Position numbers and translations under genes: made by a program
Origin: Phallus indusiatus
Taxonomy: Eukaryota > Basidiomycota > Agaricomycetes > Phallales > Phallaceae
Length of the DNA stretch: 64,000 nt
Direction: 5' to 3'
Assembly (NCBI GenBank): GCA_027605045.1
Contig: JAQFWX010000071.1
Location: 62,001 to 126,000 of the forward strand
The notes under the pieces: generated by a model
Told to the model about the DNA's origin: nothing
Database searches by the model: none
Seen by the model: the letters and a program-made list of their open reading frames with translations, nothing else
Part shown: in pieces, positions 11,175 through 23,184 of the stretch
Position numbering within the stretch: position 1 is the first letter of the stretch
Layout of the letters: every line of letters begins with the position of its first letter

Positions 11175-12173
11175 GGGTGAGTTAGTAGACAGGATGAGGC
11201 GTGATAAAGTATGATCATAAATATTCTAGATTTTCCTGGAAAGTTACCTCCTCCAAATTCCCAACTTAATGTTGAATTTACAATTTACAGGCGCGCAACG
11301 CGGCGACGATGTTTCGGGGTCCCTTTGCTGACCAGAAATTTGATAGCGCGAACGAAATATCCGGCCCTACTGATGCATGTTGCGGTGGCTCCATAGAGAC
11401 TAGTAAAATCTATGCTGGTTAATAAGCTTGGTTGAGCGGAAACATACTAGTCATCGATCTATTGACATGAGAGGATCTGTCGTTTTGTGTAAACTAATAT
11501 GTACCATATATCAAAATGATATACCTTTCTTATTATTTAGCAATCACGGATGGCTGTAAGTTTCTATCTATAATATAATACGTATTACTACCAAGTACAG
11601 TTGAGTTTAACTCAAAATAAACAAGAATTTTTTTCAGACTCCACTTTGGAATATAAATACCCAGATCAACTCGAAATTAGAAAGAAATACCTATTGAACT
11701 GTTTGGACTGCCAAGCCGTGCTAAATTCTCCCTCGTCACATCGAATTTGCTATCTGCAAGTTCCTGACCCCCACCACGGTGCTATCTCGTCTGAGCTGCG
11801 AACAAATTACTTCCAACAACCGGTTCTTTTTCATTTGCAAAAGACAAAAAAAAAGATGATCAGATGAATGCTCCCCTTTGACATTAAGCTAAAGCTTAAG
11901 GCCTGCCAACGATAGGCGGAATATCTATCAACCAGTGGCACTTCGTCCTCCAATGGTTTGGCAACACATCTCGTGTGTAGAGACCTAATCTTGGTGACGT
12001 ATATTTTTATTCTGATTTTGGAAAGGATACTCGGGTTCACAGCATGTTTTATAAAAAAAGTCTAACAAATTCTAACAAAAAATGTACTAGTGCAGGTCAC
12101 TTTCACAATGCTTCATGGGCGTCGTGAATGAACTATAAACAGATTTTCTGTTGATCTTTTCTTACTAAAACCT
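11175..12173. other. Intergenic interval upstream of the P450
   Basis: About 1 kb lies between the P450 start and the 3' end of the GMC oxidoreductase, so it must hold the P450 promoter and the GMC terminator. ORFs at 11601-11867 (plus) and 11831-12040 (minus) have no family features and overlap AT-rich sequence. I do not call them. No repeat or structural RNA is apparent. Confidence 0.4.
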
Positions 12174-15100
12174 TTACAAAGATGCAATAATCATATCAGC
12201 CGCCTAGAAAACTCCGTTAGCAAAAGGTGGGAAGATAGTTAAAAAGCTCATGACCTTCTCAGCAACGGCGTAGACAAGGGTTTGAATATGAGTGGCGACG
12301 TGCATTGGAAAAATGCTTGTACGTATTTGTCAGACATAAAATAAGATGTCCAAGAACACGAAGTTTACCTGGCGTCGACAATTCGCAAGTTCTGTGTTCC
12401 GTAAACAAAAAGATCTTCCCCTACGACGCCTAGAGAAAAGGTCATTGGTTTTGATTAAAACAACCAGATTAGGTGAGTAGGTACCTCCGAGGTCCTGAGA
12501 AGCAAGGGCGGCTGTACCTGAGATATAATAGTGATCAGACAATTATGACAATTAGCAATAGCCTGGGTATGGTAACAACTAACCAAGAGCGTTAAATTCC
12601 GGCTATGATAAACTTATAATTCTGCTACTAATACGAATAGTTGCAACGTACTGTTAAGTTTGAGTCTATATAATCATCCAGGGCTTGACCGCCTGTAATA
12701 TCCGGTGAAGGATTCAGCCGAGACTCGATCAAGTTGCTCAAAGGTGGTGCGGCAGCAATTCTTTCAGAAAGCTCAACGCTCAGAGATAGGATAGAGCGAT
12801 CTATAGGATTGAGTTTGTACCGCATATACATGTGTAAATTCAGAACGGTTTGGCATACCGAATTCAAAATCCATAAAATTAGGGTCTATGAGTGGCGGAT
12901 CAAGCGGAGAATTGGACCCGATGTGCTAAAATCTCCGATGATTAGCCAGAGCGCTGTTACTGAAAACCACCGAAGACACTAACAACAGAACCCCGACTGA
13001 AAAGATGCTGGTAGACAACGCACAATCAGGATGATTCTTTATGAAGACGCGCGACAACTCACCTGGCCAAACCCACTAAGTGAAACATAATTTCTTCCGG
13101 ACACGAGAGGATTTGGTAGACCGGGAATCCCCCCTATACAGCCTATGGTTTAGACCTCTAGCGAAAAAGGGAAGTACATACCGCCAAATGGTGCTATCTC
13201 TATCTGTCCTATTTTCCCCTCTCTTAACATCGCAATCTGCAAGTTTGCTTGCAATTGTTGAAATTCCGATAACTTGCGTTGATTCAGCTCTTCAATAGTT
13301 TCATTGATGAGACTTGCAATTATTTCTGGTGAGAAAAAGGTCTGAAGGGGGTGATACGAATATGTGGGAATAAGAGTGAACAATCCGGTATGGTTTTCAA
13401 GACTGGGGAGTACGTTAATAAACGTTCATAATACAAGGCTTATGCATTTTCATACTAAAGCTGTTGTTGTTCCATAGCAAAAGTTGCGTTGTTGGTTAAA
13501 TCATCTAACATTGAATTTGTAATGCAAAGTTTCAAGCATCAAAGGGAAACCTCACCTAGAGTGATAGGCGAGGGCTCTTTCAGGAGATAGGTGATTGAAA
13601 TGGAGTTATGATCCTACATTGTGTCAGGATTTGGACATGAGGAACTTGAAGAGGCGTAAAAAATCACTTGAAGATTTTGCCCGACAGTTGGGATATCTAG
13701 AAGCGTAGGGATTCCAAAACTTTTCAAGATAGAGCTATTTCCTATACCCGACAGTTCTAAGAGTTGCGGCGTTTGAACAGCCCCTACACAAATATTGTTA
13801 TTTTCAGGAGTTTCCGGACACAGAAAATGAAAATTGGTACCCGTTGTTACTAGGACCTCACGAGCAGCAGTTGCGGTATATGTGACATTTCCCTGAATGT
13901 ACTCAAGTCCGGTGGTAATAAGTGGTATTGAATTATTTGCAAAAAGAATTTTAGAAATCTGATGATTGCCGTCTGTTGTCAGTTCCATTGACAATAAATC
14001 TACTGCTACCCACCTTTGCGCCAGTTAATACCAAAAGATTTTGCCTTCCTTGATTAGGAATAAAGTATCCTGTCGCGGCATATGAACGGTTTCCCGTGGC
14101 AATGTCCACCGAGTGTTGTGAATTAAAGACACCAATGTTATTCCCCCCTTCCTAAGCTCGTGACATCTCGTGAATCAGGTCCTTCATTAGAAGATGGGAT
14201 TGACATACGGGAACTTGGTTTAAAATAGCCCCGATGTTGAGAAAACTTTGCACGACCGGCGTCTGAACCCCAGTGAATGTAGGGTCGTAGCTGACTTGAA
14301 TAGGACCTTTTCGGCCGTTTACTGAAGAATCAACTCCAGAAGGTTGTGTGGAGCCGGGGAATGCGGCGCTGCTTCCAATGCTGACATTTTCCGATTTAAT
14401 CATGTAAGGGAGAAGACCATTCCAATCCCAACCACCCTGGACACCGAAACTCGACCAATTGTCGAGATCGTCCTTCCGAGGCCGAACCCAAGCCATGGCA
14501 TTCAACCCACTGGAACCTCCAATCATTTTTCCTCTGTAGAAGATGATCAAAACTTGCTTAAATAGCTTGTGCTTTTTCTTGTTACCTTGGATAAGAAACT
14601 ACCCGGTTCCCTAAATTGGCTTGAGGAATGGTATTGAAGCCCCATGAAAGAATTGGATCATTGAAAGATTCTCCGGTTAAGGCTAAACAAGAATGATGAG
14701 TATAGTTTGAAATTGGAATCGTCGACGTATTACCAGGGGTGTCTACAAGAGGGTTTTGCCCGGGTATGATAAGTTCTCCTGCTTCAATTACACCGATCCG
14801 GAGAGATGTTTCTTCAGACAGCCTGACCAAAATTTGAATGGAGAATCCCGGAGGGGCAAGTCGAACGAAGAGACATACCGTGCCGCTAAAGTGATGCCAG
14901 CAGTTCCACCTCCTACCAAGGTATGTAAGCACACTATGATGACATCTATTTCCACAACATTCTATATACCTGCAATGAGAATATCAAATTTTTGTTCTGA
15001 GAATGTCAAGGCGTCAGAAGTGATCCCTAAATATTCTTGTTAGTACTACATTTTTTCTTGTCCCTACTTTATAATGAACGTACCGTGGGGAGAGCTGGTC

Positions 15101-15244
15101 GTGGCGACGGTTGACCTCGGCAGCCACAACGCCGCTGAAATGATAATGGAATAGAACAACTTTGAAAACATTCAGTGATTGGCAGGGAATATCGGAAGCT
15201 TTCGAGTCTGGGAGTCTGGACAATAAAAGACGTAGAGATGGCAT
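12174..15244 (-). CDS. GMC flavin oxidoreductase, aryl-alcohol oxidase-like, active-site His replaced
   Basis: This is an FAD-dependent glucose-methanol-choline oxidoreductase of about 600 residues with many introns. After a probable N-terminal leader come FDILIAGGGTAGITLAAR (the GxGxxG FAD motif, joined across an intron), signature 1 GKMIGGSSGLNAMAWVRP, and signature 2 VQTPQLLELSGIGNSS. Later are HIGSNSPLDPPLIDPNF and the C-terminal NLRIVDASIFPMHVATHIQT with the second active-site histidine, then AEKAADMIIASL and a stop at 12174. The conserved first active-site histidine, normally in an FHPxGT-type motif, reads FNALGTAALASQDLGG: Asn, codon at 12591-12593. This may lower oxidase activity or change its chemistry. 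Family members oxidise primary alcohols with oxygen. The start at 15244 is tentative, because an alternative intron near the leader cannot be excluded. Confidence 0.85.
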
Positions 15245-15609
15245 ATTTATTCCCAAGCTAGTGCCGTACTATGTGCGATAAAGGAAACTCCAATGTGGAA
15301 GTCAGGGATCGGAAGCAACAGATTTCCGGGTCGACAGTGTGAGCCGGGAGCGCATTCCCCGAACTCACGGAACCGACCATCATCATTATCACAACGATCC
15401 GATGTACGATACATATCATGAGGACTAAGAGCGACTGATAGCCCTGCCACTCGAATCAGCACACGAACCCCAGTCACCCCTTGGGTTGAGAATAAAGCAC
15501 AGTTCGCCAGATTTAAAATGTCCTCAATGTGCCCTCGTCCTTATCAGCCCTTTTTTTCCTTTTAGTCTAATAGTCAACGCCTAGTATCCCTCATCGTGTC
15601 GATCTCATT

Positions 15610-17213
15610 ATGAGTTCTAACAGCGACGAGCCTGAACTCGTGCTGAAAAGTTTCGCAGACATGTAAGCTATAGCCGAAAGCTCAATCGAGGTCGCACTAT
15701 AGATTAATTTTTGGATTCTAGAACAGGTCCAATGGTATGTGCATGTTCGTCAATTTTGACATGAAGACGCAACTCACTCGCGATTCACGTCAAGTTGCTA
15801 GGTCATCTTCTAAACTACGGTACTCACAAATTGATATAACTCAGTCATAATTTAATCAAGATTTACTGCAGCTTTGATGGGCGTTCTTGCCGTCCAAGTA
15901 TACATCTACGCGCTCTCATTTCCACGGGATTTTTGGCCAATTAAAACCATTGGTCTGTATCTCCGTAATCAGACTGTCCGATTTGTTGCTGACAAACCTG
16001 CGTACAGTATATCTTGTTCTTATTACTGATATCATACAAACTTGCTTCGCAAGTCATTATGCATGGTAGATCCTGAAATGGGGTTGATATTAGCAATTAC
16101 TTACTGTCTCGCAGGTATGTGCTGGCCGCTGGGTGGGGTGACCCCCGAGTCCTCAACTTCACACCCTGGAGTCTTTCTACGATTCCACCTTTGGCTGGTT
16201 TCAGTAAATTTATGTCTCAGTCTAGTTTAACGTAACCCTCACTCAAATCCAATTAGTCGCTTTGATCGTGCAACAGTTTTTATGCTGGCGCATCTGGACA
16301 CTCGCGCGGAAAAGACGATTATTCATCCCGCTCGTTGGGCTAATTTCCATAGTAAGTCTAAATACTTTCTTCATGGCGAATTACATTTTTTTGACTTTTG
16401 ATGGTTAGACTTCCGTTGGTTCATGCTGCGTCGCCTTTTATACCGGTGGTTTGGTACGTCGTTATAATGGATATTAAATATGTCTGTGCATGCTGAGCAA
16501 AATTACTAGTCGGGAAGCTTAAGAAATGTGGCCGAAGCAGATCTACTCGATGCTCCGGTAGTTGTAAGGCACTCTTTCATTCTCAACGTTATCTTTTCTC
16601 TGAATCATACATTGTCGGTCAGGGTTGGCTATCTACAAGTATGACATGCGATATTTTGATAACCATAACACTCGTTATACAGGTAGATATCTAGTCCTTT
16701 TCATCAACATAGTCTCATATCAGGTTCAGCTTTCGGCAAGGAAAAATAAGGGGTTCGGAAGTTTGGACGATGTCGTTCATCGGGCTATTCGAATGGCAAT
16801 CGAAACTGGAGCAATTACAAGCATATCTGTCATTGTGGAATTGATTCTCTATCTGCAATCAAACCTTACTAGTTGGTATTTCCTCCTGTGAGTCTGATTC
16901 GTGTAGAAAATTTCACCCTCATGAACGATATCGCAGTGGAATGATCGTCGGGAAGCTGTATTCCAACTCTCTAATGGCCAATCTAAATTCACGGTCTCCA
17001 TTATTTAAAGACAAGAAGACTGACGAAGAGTTTGGTGTCCATGTTTGGAAAAAGAACGAACCTTTGGACATAAGAGTTACCGCGTCTAGTATCACCGCAG
17101 CTAATTCCCCTGGTGACCCCCTCGGAGACCCTCTAGTAAAGAAGAACGATGTTGAGCTGAGAGGTTTACATGATACTCGGTCGCGCTCACCCAACGAGGA
17201 GGGCTCCTTTTGA
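15610..17213 (+). CDS. DUF6534 multi-spanning membrane protein
   Basis: This is an agaricomycete-specific membrane protein of the DUF6534 family, whose function is unknown. The start ATG at 15610 opens MSSNSDEPELVLKSFAD. Hydrophobic segments follow in order: VLAVQVYIYALSFPRDFWP, YLVLITDIIQTCFASHYAW, WGDPRVLNFTPWSLSTIP, VQQFFCWRIWTLARKR, and later SISVIVELILYLQSN. The family signature GKLYSNSLMANLNSR appears near the end, before a hydrophilic cytoplasmic tail ending RSRSPNEEGSF with the stop at 17211-17213. Six or more introns of about 50 bases interrupt the gene and frames join cleanly where checked. It is transcribed away from the GMC oxidoreductase. There is no direct evidence that it belongs to the terpenoid cluster. 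Such genes occur in many copies in mushroom genomes. Confidence 0.8.
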
Positions 17214-20200
17214 TTTCAAAGGCACCTCCTTACCTACAGAGGTTTGGGAATGTTGATATAATGACTGCTTTTTTTTCATTTTGGAATTCGAAACATGGGG
17301 TACTCGCATAACGATCGTTTTTATATTTATTATTTGTAAACATCCACTATAAGTTATTTCAAATGATAATACCTATTGAGATCGATTATCATGAAGGTCA
17401 AAACGTCGCCATTCAATGCTTGCTATACCGCGAGTTGTCTCTAGGATTAGGTGGCGCGACACCACAGACATGAGGATTTGATAGGCATTGGAGAAATAGA
17501 TAAAGGCGGGTAGTTTTACTTGTAGAGACAATCTAGTAAAGACTAGAATGCCTTTGCATGATTTGTTTCTAGGAGATGCGCCACAGTGCCAACTGGACAC
17601 AGTCAAGCTGGTAGGTAATGGTGCGATAACGTGTGTTATACTTGCTGCAAGGAGATCCGATTATTGGACGAGAGGATAAAAAAGATCGAGTATTGTGATT
17701 GTGTCCGCTTGACATGCGCAGCTGGGGAAAGCTGACGGTGTGGTGACTAGTAGCGGCTGGGCAATGCGTTCACCATACGTTCCCCTTTGATGAAGTCTCC
17801 ATAGGTAATAATTCCAAGTGATGGTTATGCGGGAGAGTCAATGTAAATCGGAAGCAGGTATAGACAGACACGGACGAAAGGAGTCGGCCTTTTCCCGCTA
17901 AGCGAGGCTTTGAATCCCGACCGTTTCTCTAGCAAGGAGATACCGGTCCAATTACGGTTTATCACTGTTTTCTTCTTGCAACACTACAAAAACATGCGAT
18001 CGGTTTGCCGTGTCGGATTATGCACTGGCATAATATGTACAAATTGGAAAGGCGTACAAAGCTTCGAAGTAAAGTCACAAGTGGGAGGAAACGTGTTGTT
18101 TCAGAGAGGCTTTTTTTTCCGAATTTGTCTCTTTCAGGTTCAAAACTTGACGTTAAGTTAATAAGTCTGGTGTTTTTGTTTCGCACGCCTTCGCAACGCT
18201 TGAAACTCGAAGCGTCTTGATATCGTAACCGTCAGCGTCGACGCTGAACAGCGTCTTCCGCAGCGGAGGGCCTGCCAAAGGTCACGGTGCACAATTCGTC
18301 ATCAGCAAATATCATTACATGTTCTTCGACTTCGGATTCGATTCCTGAAGTAGTAATTGGGTAAAGCGTTGCACCTCTTCCACTCTCTCTCGGACTCCGG
18401 TGAATCCAAGTTGATGCTCCAACAATTCTTGAACTCGTGTTGCTTGGGGGAAGAGCAACTCACGAATACACCCCGGCTCCTCCAGCTATACTAATGTATG
18501 TATGGGATGACGCGATCGTTTAATTGACAGATCTTTTTTTCACACAGGTCAATATAATAATCACGGCACCTGTCTTCCTTATCAATAGTGGTGTGCCAGT
18601 GGTTCGCCTCACTCTCCCACTCACAGCACAGCCAATCCCATCTTATCGCTACATGGCGGACCACGATCTTTGTTTAGAAGCTAGAGGCCCTTTCCACACC
18701 ATCATCATCATATCATCATCATCATCTGCTCTTTTTCAAACTCATTTCATAGAGCATCCTGCAACGTGTCCAATCCAGAGCTTCTCCTGCATTCATCGGA
18801 GCGAATCCTGTGGTACAGTTGCCATCTGAAAAGGATTGCCCACAGGTACACGTCTTAGCCTTTCGCTATTTTCTTTTTGATTATTAATATTTATTTTGGT
18901 TTAGTCCCTGCATCAATATGTCTTGAGTCTTATCTCTCAGTCTCTCATCTGTTCAACTGCGAAATTTTCTCCCAGGCACTTCATTCTTTTGCCTTTCAAT
19001 ACGGAGATCTCCCTTGGCTGTTCCTGTAATCTATTCTCATTTAGGGGACGGAAGCCTATCGAGCCGTGGCGTTTTTTTTTCTTCCTCTACAATGCTCGTG
19101 TGCTGCCACCAAGTTCCTAGAGTCTGCAACGCTTATTTTGAAATCGTCCATGGTCAGAGTCTCAATCAACCGACGTTTATACCTAGGTATCTGCGCACTC
19201 GATTTTACACCATTTAGAAAAAATCACTTTGGATTCGAGCTTCTTCTAGTATGACATAGTCTATCTATTGCTGTACTAGTCTTCTTTTGGAAGGCCTGCA
19301 TGCGTTCCAGAAGCTCACTAAGCTCAAGATAGGTAAGATGGTCTTGATTAAATATAGTAACTCGGTTTTTGAAATTGCCTTCCATCAGGCAGGACCCTGT
19401 CACTGGCTTCTTAACCACCAAGCTCGATCTATAATCAACTTCTTCTGTCTATTCAAGGTGTCAAATAGGACGGACGTTAATTCGACTCAGGCATTGACAC
19501 TTGTCCGAAGACTCGTATACTTATCAGTCAGAAACGTGCTCTAATGCCGTTTATTTTTGTCCAGCCTCGTGTTTCTTGTATCTGTTCGTATTCTTGCTTT
19601 CAGGAGCAGGAGTACTACCAGATGGCATTAATGCTTTCCCGCCAGTTCATGTCCTTCTCGCGGGTGTGTACATACAAGCGTCCTTATTGGAACATCTGTT
19701 CGTTTGTGGATGCTTCTCGGTGGTGCAAGCACCACCTCCAATATGTGAGTTCGCGAAATAATGTCGGAAAAATATGTCATCCGTAATCCTTTCGAGAAAA
19801 TTTTTTCTCTTTGTTCTGGTGTTGCACAAGTGAAACATTATCCAGCTGATCCTCTGAAAAGTTCCCAACCCATTGAATCGTCAATTTGACCTAATAACAT
19901 ACCCAGGCACATGTGGCAGTCAGCGGAATAGGAACAGTAGAAACGTGTATTTCGGTATCGCGTTCGCATGTTGGAACTGTGCGCGCACCGATTGGTTCGA
20001 GCGCCATGTAGTTGAAGCCCGACTTGCATTTTTTAATTAGTATTGAAATGAGTTCTTAGTCGCTGCCGTTCTCAATTCAAAATCAAAAAATATTCACATA
20101 TGATAGAAGTTGATTGTTGACGTCGATCGTTCAATAATTTCTTCGGCCGCTTTTCCAAATGCTCCGAAACCTGTTATCTTGTTTTTGAGTTGAGCACCGT

Positions 20201-21645
20201 ATCCAAATCATAAATCAATCAAATTGCGAAATTTTGCGTCCAGTGTAGGATCTTCTGATAAAGAATCATAATTAGAACGGACCATTTTCATGCCTATCTC
20301 TCGCGCAGATAGTTGGTTGTAGTATTTAGTAATAGTGCAAGCTGCAGCTTGTAGCCTTATGACTAATGCAGCGAACGATTTTGGTTCCAGGCCGTGACAC
20401 AATAATCCACGTTGAACCTCAATGTAAGGTTCAGTCTTCAAAAAATTTCGAACCCTTTTACTCGCGAATTGCGTAGTCGTTGAGAAACGAACAACGACGG
20501 GCAGCAAGCAGGCCTTTTGCTTAACCATAACGGAGTTGTGCACTGGCGGCCTGTGGCCTAACTGAACGACTGCGAAACTCTCTTTTTCTTCTTTCTTTCC
20601 TCTGGAAATTGCACTGGAACCTTTTCAAACTTTCAGATCAAGGACATCTCTTGGCGGATCGAGGAAATTAAATACAACGCAGTGATCTATTATTCATTCC
20701 CTTAATTAACAACTTGATACTAGTTTCTCGACCTCTTTTTCAAATTAGGATCACTTACTTAGTCGGTGCAGGCTATCAGGAAGGACAATCGTTAAGCGAT
20801 GTCAAATAGTATTGTGTCGGTCAAAGCCACCACTCATACCGGCGTGACTGTGTTGGAATGCTTTGCCCGCTAAGTATAGAGAAGCACCTCCGTTTTCATC
20901 TGCCGACATGAAGACCTCTTATTCAGCTACCCCTTCCTTTGATCTATTCCGATATCATCTGGCTTCTCGCTTCGCTTCATTCATTTTGGATATTTGGTAA
21001 GTATAGACAACAAATCACTCGTTTTGAAGAGTATTAAATATGTCATTATTTATATATCAAGTTTTCCATACTGGGATTATCAAAGCGTGTGGAAAATTTT
21101 TTTTCTCAAAGCTTGTGCAACTTGAGATTCAGATTGATTAGAGAGACCTTCGGCCCCCCCTCTTCCACACCTCATGTTCCCGGATGTTATCACATTATCT
21201 TTCTTGGAATGGTAACATACTTCCTTCACCACTACAAATCTGTTGACGCCACGCGATTACCACCGGTCTCAGGAAGGTCAACCTCATTAGGATCTAGTAA
21301 GTAATGACGGCACGCGCCGTTTGAGTAATATCAACCCTGCAAGCGAATCAATTCTGCATTTTTATCAAAAACCCGGAATGTCGGCAAACGCTGTTTACAC
21401 AGAAGATCTAGAGCTGTTACGCAGTTGAGCCATGTAGTGGCCCCGACACGTTCACATTGTTATTGGTTTGTTTCAACGGAGATGCACCCTTGTGAAAGAA
21501 GCAGTTGGCATCATTAGGTCAGCTACGGGTCTTTGAAAGGAAGAAGTGAAAACAATATAAATGACGAGGCTATTCTTCCTCTATTCCCCCCTCCCTCAGA
21601 ACGGCTTTCATAGTTCATTCACTCTTTACCCTTTTCACGACTGCA
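17214..21645. other. Gene-poor interval with coding-like relics
   Basis: About 4.4 kb without a recognisable gene. It contains a trinucleotide microsatellite of CAT units near 18697-18726 and pyrimidine-rich stretches on the plus strand (18880-19140). There is a hypothetical minus-strand ORF at 20094-20528 (listed separately). Two further minus-strand islands look protein-like but cannot be assembled into genes. One is at about 18235-18495, with two overlapping open frames. The other is at about 19252-19445 and contains LSELLERMQAFQKKTS. I see no transposase, reverse transcriptase or terminal repeats, so the origin of this stretch is unclear. Confidence 0.4.
20094..20528 (-). pseudogene. Hypothetical ORF interrupted by an in-frame TGA
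   Basis: I do not recognise the family. From ATG at 20526-20528 (MVKQKACLLPVVVRFSTTTQ) an open frame runs about 105 codons, through RNFLKTEPYIEVQRGLLC and YYNQLSAREIGMKMVRSNYD, to LDAKFRNLIDL and a TGA at 20208-20210. Past that codon the same frame stays open and reads like protein, with FGYGAQLKNKITGFGAFG and KAAEEIIERSTSTINFYHM, before a stop at 20094-20096. The total would be about 144 residues. A single substitution creating the TGA in an otherwise intact gene is the simplest reading. An intron removing the TGA was looked for and no good donor was found. The product looks helical and soluble, with a basic N-terminus. Alternatively, chance ORFs could look like this. Confidence 0.35.
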
Positions 21646-22404
21646 ATGCCCGCTCTTCCTCTTCGCTCGAGTCTAACCCGGCGGTCAGAGTCAAATAGCC
21701 CGCCCGGCTCCAGCCACGGAAGCACGAAATCGAGTCCCAAGTCAGCACGAAGCGTAACATGGGACCCCGCCGTCATCGCTTTGGACGAGTCAAAAACAAA
21801 GCAATCATTGAAAGGTACTATCTGCCGCTAAAAACTTCACCTTCTTCATCTCTAATTATCTATTTGCAGATGCTCGAAATAATAACATGTCTACAAATAA
21901 AGGACGCGCCGAACCTCCCCAAAAAGTTTCATATCAAAATCCTATGCACCCTCTCCTTGCCTCGCAAACCCATGCAACTTTCGATATTCGATTAAGTCCG
22001 TCTTCAATTAACCCTACAGCTGGCATAATGGAACCAGCGACATCGAGCCGGTCTCGTTTTCTTCGTATAATTTCGCGAGATTTTCCGTGGACGCTGGAAG
22101 TCTCAAATAAATACCAAGGTCCCGTCACCTGTGCAGACGTTTTCAACGCCCTCTACGCCGCGTTAAGCCTCCCCCTTACCCATGCAGAATGGACATTAGC
22201 CGATGACCTTAAAAGGATTCATTAATGAGGGCAAACAGAAACCGCCGCGGAGGGCAAGTTCGCCGACTGCGACGGATTGATTGGCTGGGGTCGAAGGTGT
22301 ACTTCAAGGGATTGGTACGGAATGATGAGTTGGGAAGATCACGATTACTTCCTGAAGACGATCTATGGCCTGACACTTGGGTTGTGAAGTTCGGTTCGCA
22401 CTGA
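21646..22404 (+). pseudogene. DUF6699 protein, apparently frameshifted
   Basis: The coding pieces match the agaricomycete DUF6699 family, of unknown function. The start ATG at 21646 gives MPALPLRSSLTRRSESNSPP, a low-complexity Ser/Pro-rich leader. An intron (about 21816-21870) joins to DARNNNMSTNKGRAEPPQ, then the domain core: HPLLASQTHATFDIRLSP, FLRIISRDFPWTLEVSN, VTCADVFNALYAALSLPL and EWTLADD. Right after this the frame ends at a TAA (22216-22218), while the remainder of the domain (MRANRNRRGGQVRRLRRIDW, VYFKGLVRNDELG, WPDTWVVKFGSH, stop at 22402-22404) continues in another frame. Compared with the intact paralogue at 26964-27911, one base is missing around 22221. No GT-AG intron explains the break. 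It is either a recent pseudogene or a sequence error. Confidence 0.65.
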
Positions 22405-23184
22405 ACGACTGTACACATGTGCACATGTATTACTAGTAGCGCAGGTAGCTGCAAAACATGATTTCGGCATGTTTCTGTACAATAGCTATTACTTTATTTC
22501 CTTAGATACAACTAGTTTAAGATTATGAATGGAATGATACAACTTGTACTATTGCACTCTCTAGTTTGTTGCTCTAATTTTGAATTTGCTGCCATTATCA
22601 CAAACTCTCCTAAGAGAAAGAACCGGAGTAAGTGGAGATAGGCACAAAAAATGGCCCGGAAGGCCTTCTAAAATCGGAAACCCAGATGCTTTGAGATTCG
22701 GATTATCTGCAGGGAACCAATAGCGGAGATTCACGTGTGTTGGCAGTGTTTCAAGTTTAGGATTAGATACAATCGGCCGCTAGTCGGGACAGATTAGACC
22801 AAAGTTGATTTGTTGGTGATGATTGTGAATCGTTGAAGCCAGTTGAAGCCAGCGAAAAATCCGTATCAAAACGCTATATGACAAAGACGTGGTTTCTCCT
22901 GAAAGCTCGAGGTGGCACGGACTTCCGAATCGTCCGACACGCGTCTCATCACAAAGACAAAAATTCAATTTCTTTGTAAACCTTCTGAAAAATCGTTAAC
23001 TTGTTCCAAAGAGTGAAATAGTTGAGCTTGCTATGGGCATCGACAGAATGTGTGCATGCAACAAATTCCAAGGGTGAATGTTTATGTAACGGCGGAAGCA
23101 AACCTTGAGCAAAAGGCTGCTTGCCTTTTTGGGAACTTTTTCGTTCTGAACTGTAACAACTCACTGGCATACTAAAACCAAGCC
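22405..23184. other. Intergenic interval upstream of LYAR-like gene
   Basis: About 780 bases between the DUF6699 gene and the LYAR-like gene. Small minus-strand ORFs here (22780-22968, 22949-23170) show no family features. The interval should contain the promoter for the gene starting at 23185. Confidence 0.4.

Noticed and set aside
18331..18365. Possible tRNA T-arm (GGATTCGATTCC)
   Set aside because: No matching acceptor, D or anticodon stems could be found around it.
18697..18726. CAT-repeat tract as a possible functional repeat
   Set aside because: An ordinary microsatellite with no coding frame around it. Noted only in the interval entry.
20208..20210. TGA as a selenocysteine codon
   Set aside because: No selenoprotein family match and no visible stem-loop of the right kind, and most fungi lack the pathway. 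A nonsense mutation is simpler.
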